A DNA stretch of 64,000 nt. Origin: Candidatus Alcyoniella australis (GTDB lineage: Bacteria; Lernaellota; Lernaellaia; JAVCCG01; Alcyoniellaceae). Below are positions 1-8,106 of the stretch, piece by piece; position 1 is the first letter of the stretch, and the number at the start of each line of letters is the position of its first letter. Under the pieces are notes generated by a model. The model saw nothing but the letters and a program-made list of their open reading frames with translations, did no database searches and was not told where the DNA came from. The translations under genes and the position numbers were made by a program. The stretch is taken from contig JAVCCG010000119.1 of NCBI GenBank assembly GCA_030765605.1, positions 78,595 through 142,594 on the forward strand. Reading direction: 5' to 3'.

Positions 1-377
1 GCTATCAGACCGCGATCCTCGCGCTGCTGGCCGGCCAGGTATTCTCCATCGAGCGCGTGGGCGATTTGGCGCGGGACGCGGAGAAGACGCTGGAGCGCCT
101 CAAGCTCTACAACGTATCGATCTGGATCAAGGACGGCACCTACGGCTGGAAAGAGCAGGCGCCGTTCGACGGAATCATCGTCACCGCGGGCGCGCCGGAT
201 GTGCCGCAGACCCTGGTGGAGCAGTTGGCAGTGGGCGGTCGGCTGGTGATTCCCGTGGGCGATACGTTTACACAAGACTTGGTGGTCGTGCGCCGTACTG
301 CAGACGGAATCAAGCGCACCAGCCTCGGCGGCTGCCGATTCGTCAAGCTGGTGGGCAAGCATGGTTGGAAGGAGTGA
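1..377 (+). CDS. pcm: Protein-L-isoaspartate O-methyltransferase, C-terminal part
   Basis: This is the C-terminal ~125 residues of a SAM-dependent methyltransferase that repairs L-isoaspartyl residues in damaged proteins. The reading frame is open from base 3, so the start lies outside the window. Visible family blocks are YQTAILALL (end of SAM motif I), FSIERV, DGTYGW, PFDGIIVTAGAPDVP (motif II) and GGRLVIPVG (motif III), followed by the normal family C-terminus. It is the first visible gene of a plus-strand run. The next gene's ribosome binding site lies inside its last codons, so the two are likely co-transcribed. Confidence 0.93.
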   Translation, partial: YQTAILALLAGQVFSIERVGDLARDAEKTLERLKLYNVSIWIKDGTYGWKEQAPFDGIIVTAGAPDVPQTLVEQLAVGGRLVIPVGDTFTQDLVVVRRTADGIKRTSLGGCRFVKLVGKHGWKE

Positions 378-378
378 C

Positions 379-1032
379 GTGGCGAGCCAGGAACTGAAAC
401 AGACGATCGAGGGAAACCTCGCGCCCGGGCCGCCGCAAAAACGCGGCCTGATGCGGCGGCTCTACGACTGGGTTTTGCATTGGGCTGAGACGCCCTACGG
501 CTCGTGGGCCCTGGGGCTGCTCGCGGTGGCCGAGTCGAGCTTCTTCCCGATTCCACCCGATCCGCTGCTGATCGTGCTCGTGCTGGGCAAGCGCAGCAAG
601 GCGATGTTCTTCGCCGCGCTGACCACTCTGGGCTCGGTGATCGGCGGCGTGGGCGGCTGGCTGATCGGGATGTTCCTGATGCAGGCCGTGGGGCAGTCGA
701 TCATCGACTTCTACGGCGCGCAGGAACAGTTCAACTACGTCGAGAAGATGTACAACGAATGGGGCGTGATCTTCCTGTTCACCGCGGCGCTGACGCCGAT
801 CCCCTACAAGGTCTTCACCATCGCCAGCGGCGCCTTTGGCATGAGCCTACTGCCCTTCGTGCTGATCAGCCTGATCGGTCGCGGGCTGCGCTTCTTCGCG
901 GTCTCGGGTTTGATCTATCTGTTCGGGCCGCCGATTCAGCGCTTTATCGACAAATATTTCAACCTGCTGGCGATCCTGTTCGTGGTGCTGCTCGTGGCCG
1001 GCTTCGTGTTGATCAAGTATTTCTTCCATTGA
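379..1032 (+). CDS. VTT/DedA-like (YqaA-type) inner membrane protein
   Basis: Predicted 217-aa polytopic membrane protein. I chose the GTG at 379 because GGAAGGAG lies five bases upstream. An in-frame ATG at 361 would overlap pcm by 17 bases and has no visible ribosome binding site. Residues ~35-60 carry the VTT-type stretch with SSFFPIPPDPLLI, typical of YqaA/DedA proteins, followed by a Gly-rich segment (VIGGVGGWLIG), LTPIPYKVFTIASGAF with its re-entrant-loop proline, and a C-terminal membrane helix. DedA-family proteins act in membrane homeostasis and lipid scrambling or transport; the substrate here is not known. Confidence 0.85.
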   Translation: MASQELKQTIEGNLAPGPPQKRGLMRRLYDWVLHWAETPYGSWALGLLAVAESSFFPIPPDPLLIVLVLGKRSKAMFFAALTTLGSVIGGVGGWLIGMFLMQAVGQSIIDFYGAQEQFNYVEKMYNEWGVIFLFTAALTPIPYKVFTIASGAFGMSLLPFVLISLIGRGLRFFAVSGLIYLFGPPIQRFIDKYFNLLAILFVVLLVAGFVLIKYFFH

Positions 1033-1045
1033 GCGAGGCTGTTGC

Positions 1046-1498
1046 ATGCGCAAGGTGATCGGAGTGATCGGAGCGGGCTCGGCCGATGCTCAGACGCTCG
1101 ACCTTGCGCGCGCAGTGGGCGCGGCGATCGCCCGCGCGGGATGCGACCTGGTCTGCGGCGGATTGGGCGGCGTGATGCAGGCCGCCTGCCAAGGCGCGCG
1201 CGAGGCGGGTGGATTGACCATCGGCGTGCTGCCCGGGTCCTCGCGGCACGATGCCAACCCTTACGTGGACGTGGCGATCGTCACAGACATGGGGTATGCG
1301 CGCAATGTGATCATCGCCCAGACCGCGCAGGCCTTGATCGCGATCAGCGGCGGACCGGGCACGCTCTCCGAGATCGCCATCGGTCTGAAGCTGGGCAAAC
1401 CGGTGATCAGCCTGGGCTCGTGGGATGTCGATCCGCGGATACGCCGTGCGAGCGACCCGCAAAATGCGGTAGAATGCGCGCTGGAGTCGATTAAGTGA
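1046..1498 (+). CDS. TIGR00725-type LOG/lysine-decarboxylase-like Rossmann protein
   Basis: 150-aa protein with a single Rossmann-like domain. The N-terminus IGVIGAGS and the motif GGPGTLSEIA match the nucleotide-binding PGGxGTxxE block of the LOG (cytokinin riboside monophosphate phosphoribohydrolase) and TIGR00725 superfamily. It is shorter than true LOG enzymes (~180-200 aa). Enzymatic activity on a nucleoside monophosphate is possible but not shown. The end overlaps the next start by four bases (GTGA), so translation is probably coupled to the lipoprotein gene downstream. Confidence 0.8.
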   Translation: MRKVIGVIGAGSADAQTLDLARAVGAAIARAGCDLVCGGLGGVMQAACQGAREAGGLTIGVLPGSSRHDANPYVDVAIVTDMGYARNVIIAQTAQALIAISGGPGTLSEIAIGLKLGKPVISLGSWDVDPRIRRASDPQNAVECALESIK

Positions 1499-2277
1499 GA
1501 ACTATTCGAGCGCTGTGGATCTGTTCGGCGATGCTGTTGCTCGCCGCGTTGGCGCTCGCCTGCGGCTCGACCTTCGGCGTGTATCACACGGTGCAACGCG
1601 GCCAAACGTTGTACTCGATCGCCAAGAGCTACAACATCCCGATGGACGAGCTGGTGCGGCTCAACCGGATCAAGGACCCGGACAAAATCCAGGCCGGCCA
1701 AAAGCTGTTTATCCCCGGCACCCTGGAACACCGCAGCGTCAAGCCGACCTGCGGCCCCAATATTTCTAATCCTGCAACGACTCCGCGACCGAACGTCACG
1801 TCCGATCCGTCCGCCCAGGTCTCCCGGCCCGACGGCGCCAATCCGTTTGTCGAGGAGGGCAAGCCCGCGCCCGATCTGACGACCTTCGGCCCGGGCTGTG
1901 GTCTGAAGCTGATCTGGCCGGTCAACGGCACGATCTATTCGCGCTTCGGCATGCGCGGCTCGCGCTTCCACGAGGGGGTCGATATCGCGGCGCCCGAGGG
2001 TACGGCGATCGTCGCGGCCGAGGAAGGCACTGTTGTCTACGAGGGCAGCAAGTTCGCGGGCTACGGCAAGATCGTGGTCATCAAACATGCGTGCAACGCG
2101 GTCACGGTCTACGCCCACAATCAACGCAACTTGGTCAGCGAGGGCGACCGCGTGCGCAAGGGGCAGCTGATCGCGCGCGTGGGCCAGACCGGCCGCGCCT
2201 CGGGCCCGCACTGCCACTTCGAGGTGCGGATCAACCGCGTGCCGGCCAACCCCGAGAATTTTTTACCTAAGCGATAG
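1495..2277 (+). CDS. NlpD-like lipoprotein: LysM + M23 peptidase
   Basis: 260-aa cell-envelope protein starting at the GTG that overlaps the preceding stop. A hydrophobic signal ends in a lipobox (LALAC, Cys23), so it should be a lipoprotein. Residues ~30-75 are a LysM peptidoglycan-binding domain ([19 protein letters not shown]). A Pro/Thr linker leads to a C-terminal M23 domain. Unlike E. coli NlpD, which is a non-catalytic activator, the zinc ligands look intact: HEGVD (HxxxD) and the HxH of PHCHFE. It may therefore be an active endopeptidase in cell separation. The TAG stop is followed by CCTGGATAAGG, which resembles the end of the dispersed element described at 33217. Confidence 0.88.
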   Translation: MRTIRALWICSAMLLLAALALACGSTFGVYHTVQRGQTLYSIAKSYNIPMDELVRLNRIKDPDKIQAGQKLFIPGTLEHRSVKPTCGPNISNPATTPRPNVTSDPSAQVSRPDGANPFVEEGKPAPDLTTFGPGCGLKLIWPVNGTIYSRFGMRGSRFHEGVDIAAPEGTAIVAAEEGTVVYEGSKFAGYGKIVVIKHACNAVTVYAHNQRNLVSEGDRVRKGQLIARVGQTGRASGPHCHFEVRINRVPANPENFLPKR

Positions 2278-2300
2278 CCTGGATAAGGGAGATAAAACAG

Positions 2301-2816
2301 ATGAAACAACTCGCCGAATCGATCCGTGACATCCCGGACTTTCCCAAAGAAGGGATCATCTTCAAGGACATCACCACGCTGCTGGCCGACGCCGAGGCCT
2401 TTCACAAATCGATCGATACCTTTATCGAGCGCTACCGCGCGATAGACATCGACGTGGTGCTCGGGGTGGAGGCGCGCGGGTTCATCTTCGGCGCGGCCCT
2501 GGCCTACGGCCTGGAGACCGGGCTGGTGATCGTGCGCAAACCCGGCAAGCTGCCCTGGAAGACCCATCAAGTTTCCTACGAGCTCGAGTACGGCAGCGAC
2601 ACCCTGGAGATCCACCAGGACGCGATCAAACCCGGACAGCGCGTGCTGGTCATCGACGACCTGCTGGCCACCGGCGGCACCACCGCGGCGGTGGTCGAGC
2701 TGGTGCGCAAGATGGGCGGCGAGGTCGTGGAGTGCGCGTTCGTGATCGAGCTCGACTTTCTCAAGGGGCGCGACAAGATCGACGACGCACCGGTGTTCAG
2801 CCTGCTGCATTTCTAA
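2301..2816 (+). CDS. apt: Adenine phosphoribosyltransferase
   Basis: 171-aa cytosolic purine salvage enzyme making AMP from adenine and PRPP. The length equals the family norm. Diagnostic segments are the N-terminal [18 protein letters not shown], the adenine site loop [14 protein letters not shown], the lid segment with RKPGKLPW, and the PRPP-binding motif [13 protein letters not shown]. The ribosome binding site AAGGGAGA precedes the ATG. The TAA stop shares its last A with the ATG of queE. Confidence 0.97.
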   Translation: MKQLAESIRDIPDFPKEGIIFKDITTLLADAEAFHKSIDTFIERYRAIDIDVVLGVEARGFIFGAALAYGLETGLVIVRKPGKLPWKTHQVSYELEYGSDTLEIHQDAIKPGQRVLVIDDLLATGGTTAAVVELVRKMGGEVVECAFVIELDFLKGRDKIDDAPVFSLLHF

Positions 2817-3451
2817 TGATCGAGGTTTGCGAGCTGTTCGCCGGCCTGGCGGGAGAGGGCGTCTGGAGCGGCCGTGCCGCGGCCTTCGTGCGCCTGTCGG
2901 GCTGCAACCTGCGCTGTTGCTGGTGCGACACGAGCTACGCCTGGGAGGGCGGCGAACGCATGCGCCGCGCGAGCGTGGTCGTCGCTATACGACGCATGGC
3001 GCTTAAGCGCGTGGTGGTCACTGGCGGCGAGCCGCTGTTGCAGCGCGAGACTCCGCGACTGCTCGCGGACCTGCTCGATCGCGGATTGCACACGGCGCTG
3101 GAGACCAACGGCACGTTTGCGCTGGACCAGGTGCCCCAGGGCGTGCACATCGCGATGGACCTCAAGCCGCCCTCGTCGGGCCACGCTGATAGCGTGCGCT
3201 GGTCCAACCTCGAACGGCTGGGCCCCAACGACGAGCTAAAGGTAGTGATTGCCGACCGCGCGGATTTGGACTGGCTGGTGCGCGTGCTCCACGAGCGGGC
3301 CGATCAGCTCAACGCGCCGGTCTACGTGCAGCCGGCACACGGCAGGCTCGCGGCGCGCAGGCTGGCCGACTGGTTGGTCGAGCAGCGGCTGGACCTGCGT
3401 CTGGGAATTCAGCTCCACAAGCTGCTGTGGGGCACGGAGCGCGGTCGATGA
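2816..3451 (+). CDS. queE: 7-carboxy-7-deazaguanine synthase (radical SAM)
   Basis: 211-aa radical SAM enzyme converting 6-carboxytetrahydropterin to 7-carboxy-7-deazaguanine in the queuosine/preQ0 pathway. The start at 2816 overlaps the apt stop by one base (TAATG). The 4Fe-4S motif CNLRCCWC follows the QueE N-terminus (CELFAGLAGEGVWSGRAAAFVRLSGC). VVVTGGEPLLQ is the SAM-binding GGEP block and ALETNGTF the next conserved strand. It overlaps queC by four bases (ATGA), so the pair is translationally coupled. queD and queF are not in the window. Confidence 0.95.
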   Translation: MIEVCELFAGLAGEGVWSGRAAAFVRLSGCNLRCCWCDTSYAWEGGERMRRASVVVAIRRMALKRVVVTGGEPLLQRETPRLLADLLDRGLHTALETNGTFALDQVPQGVHIAMDLKPPSSGHADSVRWSNLERLGPNDELKVVIADRADLDWLVRVLHERADQLNAPVYVQPAHGRLAARRLADWLVEQRLDLRLGIQLHKLLWGTERGR

Positions 3452-4137
3452 GCGGCGCGGTGCTGCTGCTCTCCGGCGGGCTGGACTCGTCGACCTGCGC
3501 TGCCTGGGCCCGCGACCAAGGGCGCGAGCTGTACTGCCTGACGGTCTCCTACGGCCAGCGCCACTCGCGCGAGCTGCTCTCGGCAAAGCGCGTGGCCCAC
3601 GAGTTCGGTGCGGTCGAACACCTGCTGGTCGACGCGCCGCTGGACCGCTTCGGCCACAGTGCATTGACCGACCGCATCGACGTGCCCAAAGATCGCGACC
3701 TACAACAAATCGGCGCGGACATTCCGATCACCTACGTTCCGGCACGCAACACGGTGCTGCTCTCGCTGGCGTTGGCCTACGCCGAGTCGCGCGGGCTGTT
3801 CGAGTTGGTTATCGGCGCCAACCGCCTGGACCACTCGGGCTACCCCGACTGCCGTCCGGAGTTCGTGGCCGCGTTCGAGGCGCTGGCCGCCACGGCCACG
3901 GCCGACGCGGTCCAGGGCCGGGGCCGTTATCGCGTTCACGCGCCGCTGATGGATCTGGACAAGGCGCAGATCATCCGCCTGGGCAGCGGCCTGGGCCTGG
4001 ACTACGGCCTGACCTGGAGCTGCTACGATCCGCAGGGCGAGGGCGCGCGCGCACGCCCCTGCGGCCGTTGCGACTCGTGCATCCTGCGCGCCAAGGGGTT
4101 CAAACAAGCGGGCCTTGTTGATCCGCTTTTATCCTGA
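3448..4137 (+). CDS. queC: 7-cyano-7-deazaguanine synthase
   Basis: 229-aa ATP-dependent enzyme turning 7-carboxy-7-deazaguanine into preQ0. I use the ATG at 3448, which overlaps the queE stop. An in-frame ATG at 3427 lies deeper in queE and is less likely. The PP-loop is LLSGGLDSSTC. The ITYVPARNT segment and IGANRLDHSGYPDCRPEF are family signatures. The C-terminal zinc-binding cysteines are intact: one in SCYDP, then CGRCDSC. Together with queE it forms the middle of the preQ0 pathway. Confidence 0.96.
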   Translation: MSGAVLLLSGGLDSSTCAAWARDQGRELYCLTVSYGQRHSRELLSAKRVAHEFGAVEHLLVDAPLDRFGHSALTDRIDVPKDRDLQQIGADIPITYVPARNTVLLSLALAYAESRGLFELVIGANRLDHSGYPDCRPEFVAAFEALAATATADAVQGRGRYRVHAPLMDLDKAQIIRLGSGLGLDYGLTWSCYDPQGEGARARPCGRCDSCILRAKGFKQAGLVDPLLS

Positions 4138-4212
4138 CAAAGCTCATAATCAGGACTCGATCGGTGGTGTATCGTCTGAATTATTGCGATGGACCATCGG
4201 GAGGAGTGAAAC

Positions 4213-4767
4213 ATGGGCAACAAGGTTGTCGAACTTTTAAACTCACGATTCGCCGGACGCTCGATTACCAGCGAGCCGTTGGAAAAGGCGATTGTCGCCG
4301 AGCTGATCCAGGCCGCGCGCCTCACGCCCTCGTGCTTCAATAATCAGCCCTGGCGGTTTTTATTTCTGCAAAGCGCGGACGCGATCGCCAAGGGGACCGA
4401 GGCGCTCAGCGCGGGCAACAAGCCCTGGGCCGGACGCGCGCCGCTGCTGATCGTGGGCTACACCCGTGCGACGGATGATTGCCAACTGCCCGACGGCCGC
4501 GAGTACCACCAGTTCGATCTGGGGATGTCGGTGATGAACATCCTGCTCGCGGCCACGCACCACGGTCTGGCCGCGCGGCCCATGGCCGGGTTCGATCCGG
4601 CCAAAATTAAGCAGCTGTTCAAGCTCGAAGAGGACTGCCAGCCGCTGGTGATGATATCCGTAGGACACACGTCCACGGACGAGAGCCATCTGCCCAAGCA
4701 CTACCTGGGCAAGGCGCACTCGCCTCGCGAGCGCAAGGATGCCGACGAGATCGTAACCAAGCTATAG
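4213..4767 (+). CDS. Nitroreductase-family flavoprotein
   Basis: 184-aa FMN-dependent oxidoreductase. The N-terminal RFAGRSITSEPLEKAIVAELIQAARLTPSCFNNQPWRFLF is the nitroreductase FMN-binding entry (usual pattern RRSxR...aPSxxNxQPW). FDLGMSVMNILLAATHHGLAA is the dimer-interface helix. A GGGAGGAG ribosome binding site precedes the ATG. The physiological substrate cannot be deduced. Its 3' end overlaps the convergent GDSL-like gene by six bases. Its TAG stop is followed by a small hairpin, GCCCGTAGCGGGC. Confidence 0.9.
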   Translation: MGNKVVELLNSRFAGRSITSEPLEKAIVAELIQAARLTPSCFNNQPWRFLFLQSADAIAKGTEALSAGNKPWAGRAPLLIVGYTRATDDCQLPDGREYHQFDLGMSVMNILLAATHHGLAARPMAGFDPAKIKQLFKLEEDCQPLVMISVGHTSTDESHLPKHYLGKAHSPRERKDADEIVTKL

Positions 4768-6213
4768 CCCGTAGCGGGCGGGAATCAACGGCAGGGGGAT
4801 GCGCCGCGTTAGTTGGCCCAGGGCGGTGAATCCAGGGCGCTGAGCGCGTAGCTCGTCGAGTGTCGGCTTGGCCCAGTCGGCCGGGGGCGAGTGTTGCGCG
4901 GCCAGCTTGCAGATCTGTTCGACGATCTGAAACTGCTCGAAGACCCGCGGCAGTTCCAGGGCGCTCTGCAGACCGCCGAGCACATTTCCGCAGCTTTTTC
5001 CCGCGAATTCCTCAAGCTCGGTTGCGATGCCCATCTCCTCGATCTGCTGGGCCGCAATGCCTTGGACCAGCCCCAGATCGCTGATGCCGCGCAGCATTTC
5101 CCGCGCGATCCACATTGCGCCGGGCAGAGTGTAGTGCACCAGATCCAGGAAGATCTCGTCCTCGATCCGTCCGGCTGCCAACTGGTCGTAGTACTGTCCG
5201 GCCAAATCCAGCGACGGGACGTCCAGCTGGTGAGCCTTGGCCAATAGGCCGCGCCACAGGGAGGGCGTGCCGCGGAAACGGTTGACGTCGCGATCCAGCG
5301 CCTCGAGCAACAGCGACGTTGCGCGCGACAGCTCTCCTTGGTCCCAGGCCGCGATTCCCGCTGATTGCAACAGCAGCGGCTCATTGAATTTCTGCAACGC
5401 CTGCTCCGCGATGGAACCCGCCTGGGCCGCGTGTCCGTCGGCCAGCGCTGAGCAGGTCTGCAGCAGTTGGTCCGCCCATTGCGGGGCCGATTGCGGGTCG
5501 CTGACAAACGGCAGCCAGCTGAGCACGTTCACCGGCTGGGTCGCCACCAGCATCGGCGTGCCCAGTTCGTTGCAACGCTGGCTGATCAGGCCCACGGCGT
5601 CGGTGAGGCGCTTGATCAACCGCTGCGGATCGACCTCGCGTTGATATTGCAAAAAGCGCGGCAGCAGTCCGCTGATCCCTATTTCGGGCGCGTCGATGAA
5701 CCGCAGCACCTGGCGCACTTTGCGCGGCGCGTTGGGGAGCAACAGCAGGCTGCGTTGCACCTCTCCGTGATCGATGCGCAGCCCGGGGAAGAACGTCGCC
5801 TCGAGAAACTCGCGGTAGAAGGTGTTGTTCCCGGCGAAAACGATCAGCAGGTCGGCTTGGAAATTGCCGCCCTGATCGAGAATGCGCAGCATGTCGGAGG
5901 AATCGGCTCCGGCTACCCCGGCGTTGAGCACCTGCCACTCGCGCTGGGGAGCGAGGCGATGTAGCAAATGTTCGAGCATCGCGGGCCAGGCCAACTCGTT
6001 GCCCCAGGGCGTGCCGTAGGTGGTGGACTCGCCCAGGCAGACGATGCGTGTGACGTTGGGGCCCTTGGGCATCGGCGGCCATTGGGCGAGCTCGATCGTC
6101 GGGTGGCCGAGGACGTAACGCCAGGCGTGGCAGCCGCCCTCGAGAGCGCCCAACGTGCCCGCGCCGCAAAGCAGCGCAAGAAACGATCGGCGTTTGACGT
6201 ACGAGCTGAGCAT
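4762..6213 (-). CDS. SGNH/GDSL-like hydrolase with export signal
   Basis: 483-aa protein. The N-terminus VKRRSFLALLCGAGTLGALEGG resembles a twin-arginine signal or anchor. GDSL-family blocks are visible: IVCLGESTTYG (block I with the nucleophile Ser), a Gly in NAGVAGADSSDM (block II), VFAGNNTF (block III, GxN), and late FLDLVHYTLPG (Asp/His of block V). About 250 residues between blocks III and V hold a helical, perhaps TPR-like, insert. Esterase or acyl-transferase activity is inferred. It starts one base inside the pgeF stop (TGATG), so it is the third gene of the rluD-pgeF operon. Confidence 0.75.
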   Translation of the reverse strand: MLSSYVKRRSFLALLCGAGTLGALEGGCHAWRYVLGHPTIELAQWPPMPKGPNVTRIVCLGESTTYGTPWGNELAWPAMLEHLLHRLAPQREWQVLNAGVAGADSSDMLRILDQGGNFQADLLIVFAGNNTFYREFLEATFFPGLRIDHGEVQRSLLLLPNAPRKVRQVLRFIDAPEIGISGLLPRFLQYQREVDPQRLIKRLTDAVGLISQRCNELGTPMLVATQPVNVLSWLPFVSDPQSAPQWADQLLQTCSALADGHAAQAGSIAEQALQKFNEPLLLQSAGIAAWDQGELSRATSLLLEALDRDVNRFRGTPSLWRGLLAKAHQLDVPSLDLAGQYYDQLAAGRIEDEIFLDLVHYTLPGAMWIAREMLRGISDLGLVQGIAAQQIEEMGIATELEEFAGKSCGNVLGGLQSALELPRVFEQFQIVEQICKLAAQHSPPADWAKPTLDELRAQRPGFTALGQLTRRIPLPLIPARYGL

Positions 6214-6977
6214 CAGCGGCGAGGCAGAATGAAGCTGCCCTGTCGACCGGTATTAGGGTCGCGGCGATGGGAGAAAAAGCGCTCGGGCTGTGCAAAGCTG
6301 TCCTCTGCCAAGACTTTGATCCGCTGCGGGTCGAGGCCGGCGCGACACAGGTTGAGCACGTTGGCGCGCCACAGATCGAGGCGCGGAGCCGTGCCGTGGT
6401 CAACCACGTTGCTGCCGAAGCGCCCGATGAATTGTCGTGCCAGGTCGGGCGACACCGCGTAGGATGCCGGGCCGATGGAGGGGCCCAGGGCGGCCAGAAT
6501 TTGGCCGGGCTTTGCTCCGAATTCATCGCACAAGCTGCGAACCGCAGCGCCCGGCGCATCGTCGAACGTGCCGCGCCAGCCCGCGTGGATCGCGGCCACT
6601 GCCCCGGAACACGGGTCCGCGAGCAGGATCGGCACGCAATCGGCGGTCAGCACGCCGATTGCAACGCCGGGCACGGAGCAGACTAGGGCGTCGGCCTCGG
6701 GCGGCTGTTCGCTGATCGAGCGCGTCTGCTGTTGGTCGGCGATTACGATCACCCGCGTGCCGTGCACCTGCCCAACCAGCAGCAGCGTCTGCGCGTCAAG
6801 GGAAGTACGCACCAGCTCGCGATTGCGCTCGACGTTGCGCGCCTCGTCGCCCTGTGTGAACGAGAGGTTGAGCGACGCAAGTGCGCCCTGGCTCACGCCG
6901 CCGAGCCTGGTGAAAAATCCGTGGACGAACCCGGCGCGTTCCAGCAGGTCCGAGTGCATGAGGACGGGATCGCTCAT
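6213..6977 (-). CDS. pgeF: PgeF/YfiH purine nucleoside phosphorylase (laccase-domain)
   Basis: 254-aa multicopper-polyphenol-oxidase-fold protein (YlmD/YfiH/FAMIN family), reported to act as a purine nucleoside phosphorylase/deaminase and to edit peptidoglycan precursors. Metal-binding residues are visible in VGQVHGTRV, ADCVPILLAD and AAIHAGWRGT. The start at 6977 gives a four-base ATGA overlap with rluD. A much longer open frame upstream is only the antiphase of rluD. rluD-pgeF adjacency is widespread in bacteria. Confidence 0.93.
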   Translation of the reverse strand: MSDPVLMHSDLLERAGFVHGFFTRLGGVSQGALASLNLSFTQGDEARNVERNRELVRTSLDAQTLLLVGQVHGTRVIVIADQQQTRSISEQPPEADALVCSVPGVAIGVLTADCVPILLADPCSGAVAAIHAGWRGTFDDAPGAAVRSLCDEFGAKPGQILAALGPSIGPASYAVSPDLARQFIGRFGSNVVDHGTAPRLDLWRANVLNLCRAGLDPQRIKVLAEDSFAQPERFFSHRRDPNTGRQGSFILPRR

Positions 6978-7969
6978 CGCCCCTCGCGCAACAGCTCGAG
7001 CACGCGCTGCATCTGATCGGGCAGCGGCGCCTCGAAGCTCATCGACTCGCCCGTGCCCGGGTGCTTTAGGCTCAGGGCGGCCGCGTGCAGCAACGGCCGG
7101 TCCGCCTGGCGCACGGCCTGGGCCGCGGATTGGTTTTTCAAATGCGAGGTCTTGCGTGCGCCGCCGTAGAGCTCGTCGCCCAGAACCGGGCAGTCCAGCC
7201 AGGCCAGGTGTACGCGGATCTGGTGCGTGCGGCCGGTGTGGATCACCAGTTCGAGCAGCGAAGTCTGGGCGTGGCGCTCGAGCACGCGGAAGTCGGTGTG
7301 CGCGAACCGGCCCTTTCCCGGCTCGAGCACGGCCATCCGCTGGCGGTCGACCGGGTGCCTGCCGATTGGCTGAATGACGCTCCCGCGATCGTCGCGCGGT
7401 GCGCTCCAGCACAGCGCCAAATAGCGTTTGCCGACCTCGCGCTCCTTGAATTGCAATGAGAGCTTGTTGTGCGCAAAGTCGTTCTTGGCCACGACCATCA
7501 CGCCGGAAGTGCCCTTGTCCAGCCGGTGGACGATCCCCGGCCGCAGCTTGCCGCCGATGCCCGAGAGATCCTCGCAGTGATGCAGCAGAGCGTTGACCAA
7601 CGTGCCCGAGCTGTGGCCCGCCGCCGGGTGCACGACCATGCCCGCGGCCTTGTTGACCACGATCATTTGACAATCCTCGAACAGGACGTTGATCTCGATC
7701 TGCTCGGGCTGGGGCTCGATCGGCTCGGGCTGGGCGTATTGCACGGCCACGCGCTGGCCGGTGCGCAACGATTGGGCCGGTTTGACTGTCTGGCCATCGA
7801 CCGTGATCAGCCCCTCGTTGATCAGCCGTTTGAACTCGCTGCGGCTGTGCTCGGGCAGCCGCTGTTGTACGAAGCGGTCCAGCCGCAGGCCCTGTTCAGC
7901 GTCCGAGACCACGAACTGCTCTTCGACCGGCAGTTCGCTTGCGTGCTCCAGGATCGGCTCGTCGGGCAA
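6974..7969 (-). CDS. rluD: 23S rRNA pseudouridine synthase RluD family
   Basis: 331-aa RNA modification enzyme. An N-terminal S4 RNA-binding domain (residues ~25-85, RLDRFVQQRLPEHSRSEFKRLI) precedes the RluA-type catalytic domain. The catalytic motif is HRLDKGTSGVMVVAKND, with the essential Asp in RLDKGT. THQIRVHLAWLDCPVLGDELYG is the second signature. RluD isomerises uridines of helix 69 in 23S rRNA; a different RluA-family target cannot be excluded. It is the first gene of the three-gene minus operon and is divergent from larC. Confidence 0.93.
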   Translation of the reverse strand: MPDEPILEHASELPVEEQFVVSDAEQGLRLDRFVQQRLPEHSRSEFKRLINEGLITVDGQTVKPAQSLRTGQRVAVQYAQPEPIEPQPEQIEINVLFEDCQMIVVNKAAGMVVHPAAGHSSGTLVNALLHHCEDLSGIGGKLRPGIVHRLDKGTSGVMVVAKNDFAHNKLSLQFKEREVGKRYLALCWSAPRDDRGSVIQPIGRHPVDRQRMAVLEPGKGRFAHTDFRVLERHAQTSLLELVIHTGRTHQIRVHLAWLDCPVLGDELYGGARKTSHLKNQSAAQAVRQADRPLLHAAALSLKHPGTGESMSFEAPLPDQMQRVLELLREGR

Positions 7970-8106
7970 AATACTCGCTCCATCGAAGTTGAAGTGTAGC
8001 CTGGATTATACATGGTGGTTCGTCAATTCAGGTTTTCAGCGATCGCCCGCGCGTTGACCGCCTCGCGCACGGCGCGCTAATCTGCCCCACAGCCGATGGA
8101 GGAGCG

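Noticed and set aside
6978-7673. Upstream extension of pgeF to 486 aa
   Set aside because: It is the antiphase of rluD; the family start MSDPVLMHSDLLERAGFVHGFF is at 6977 with an ATGA overlap.
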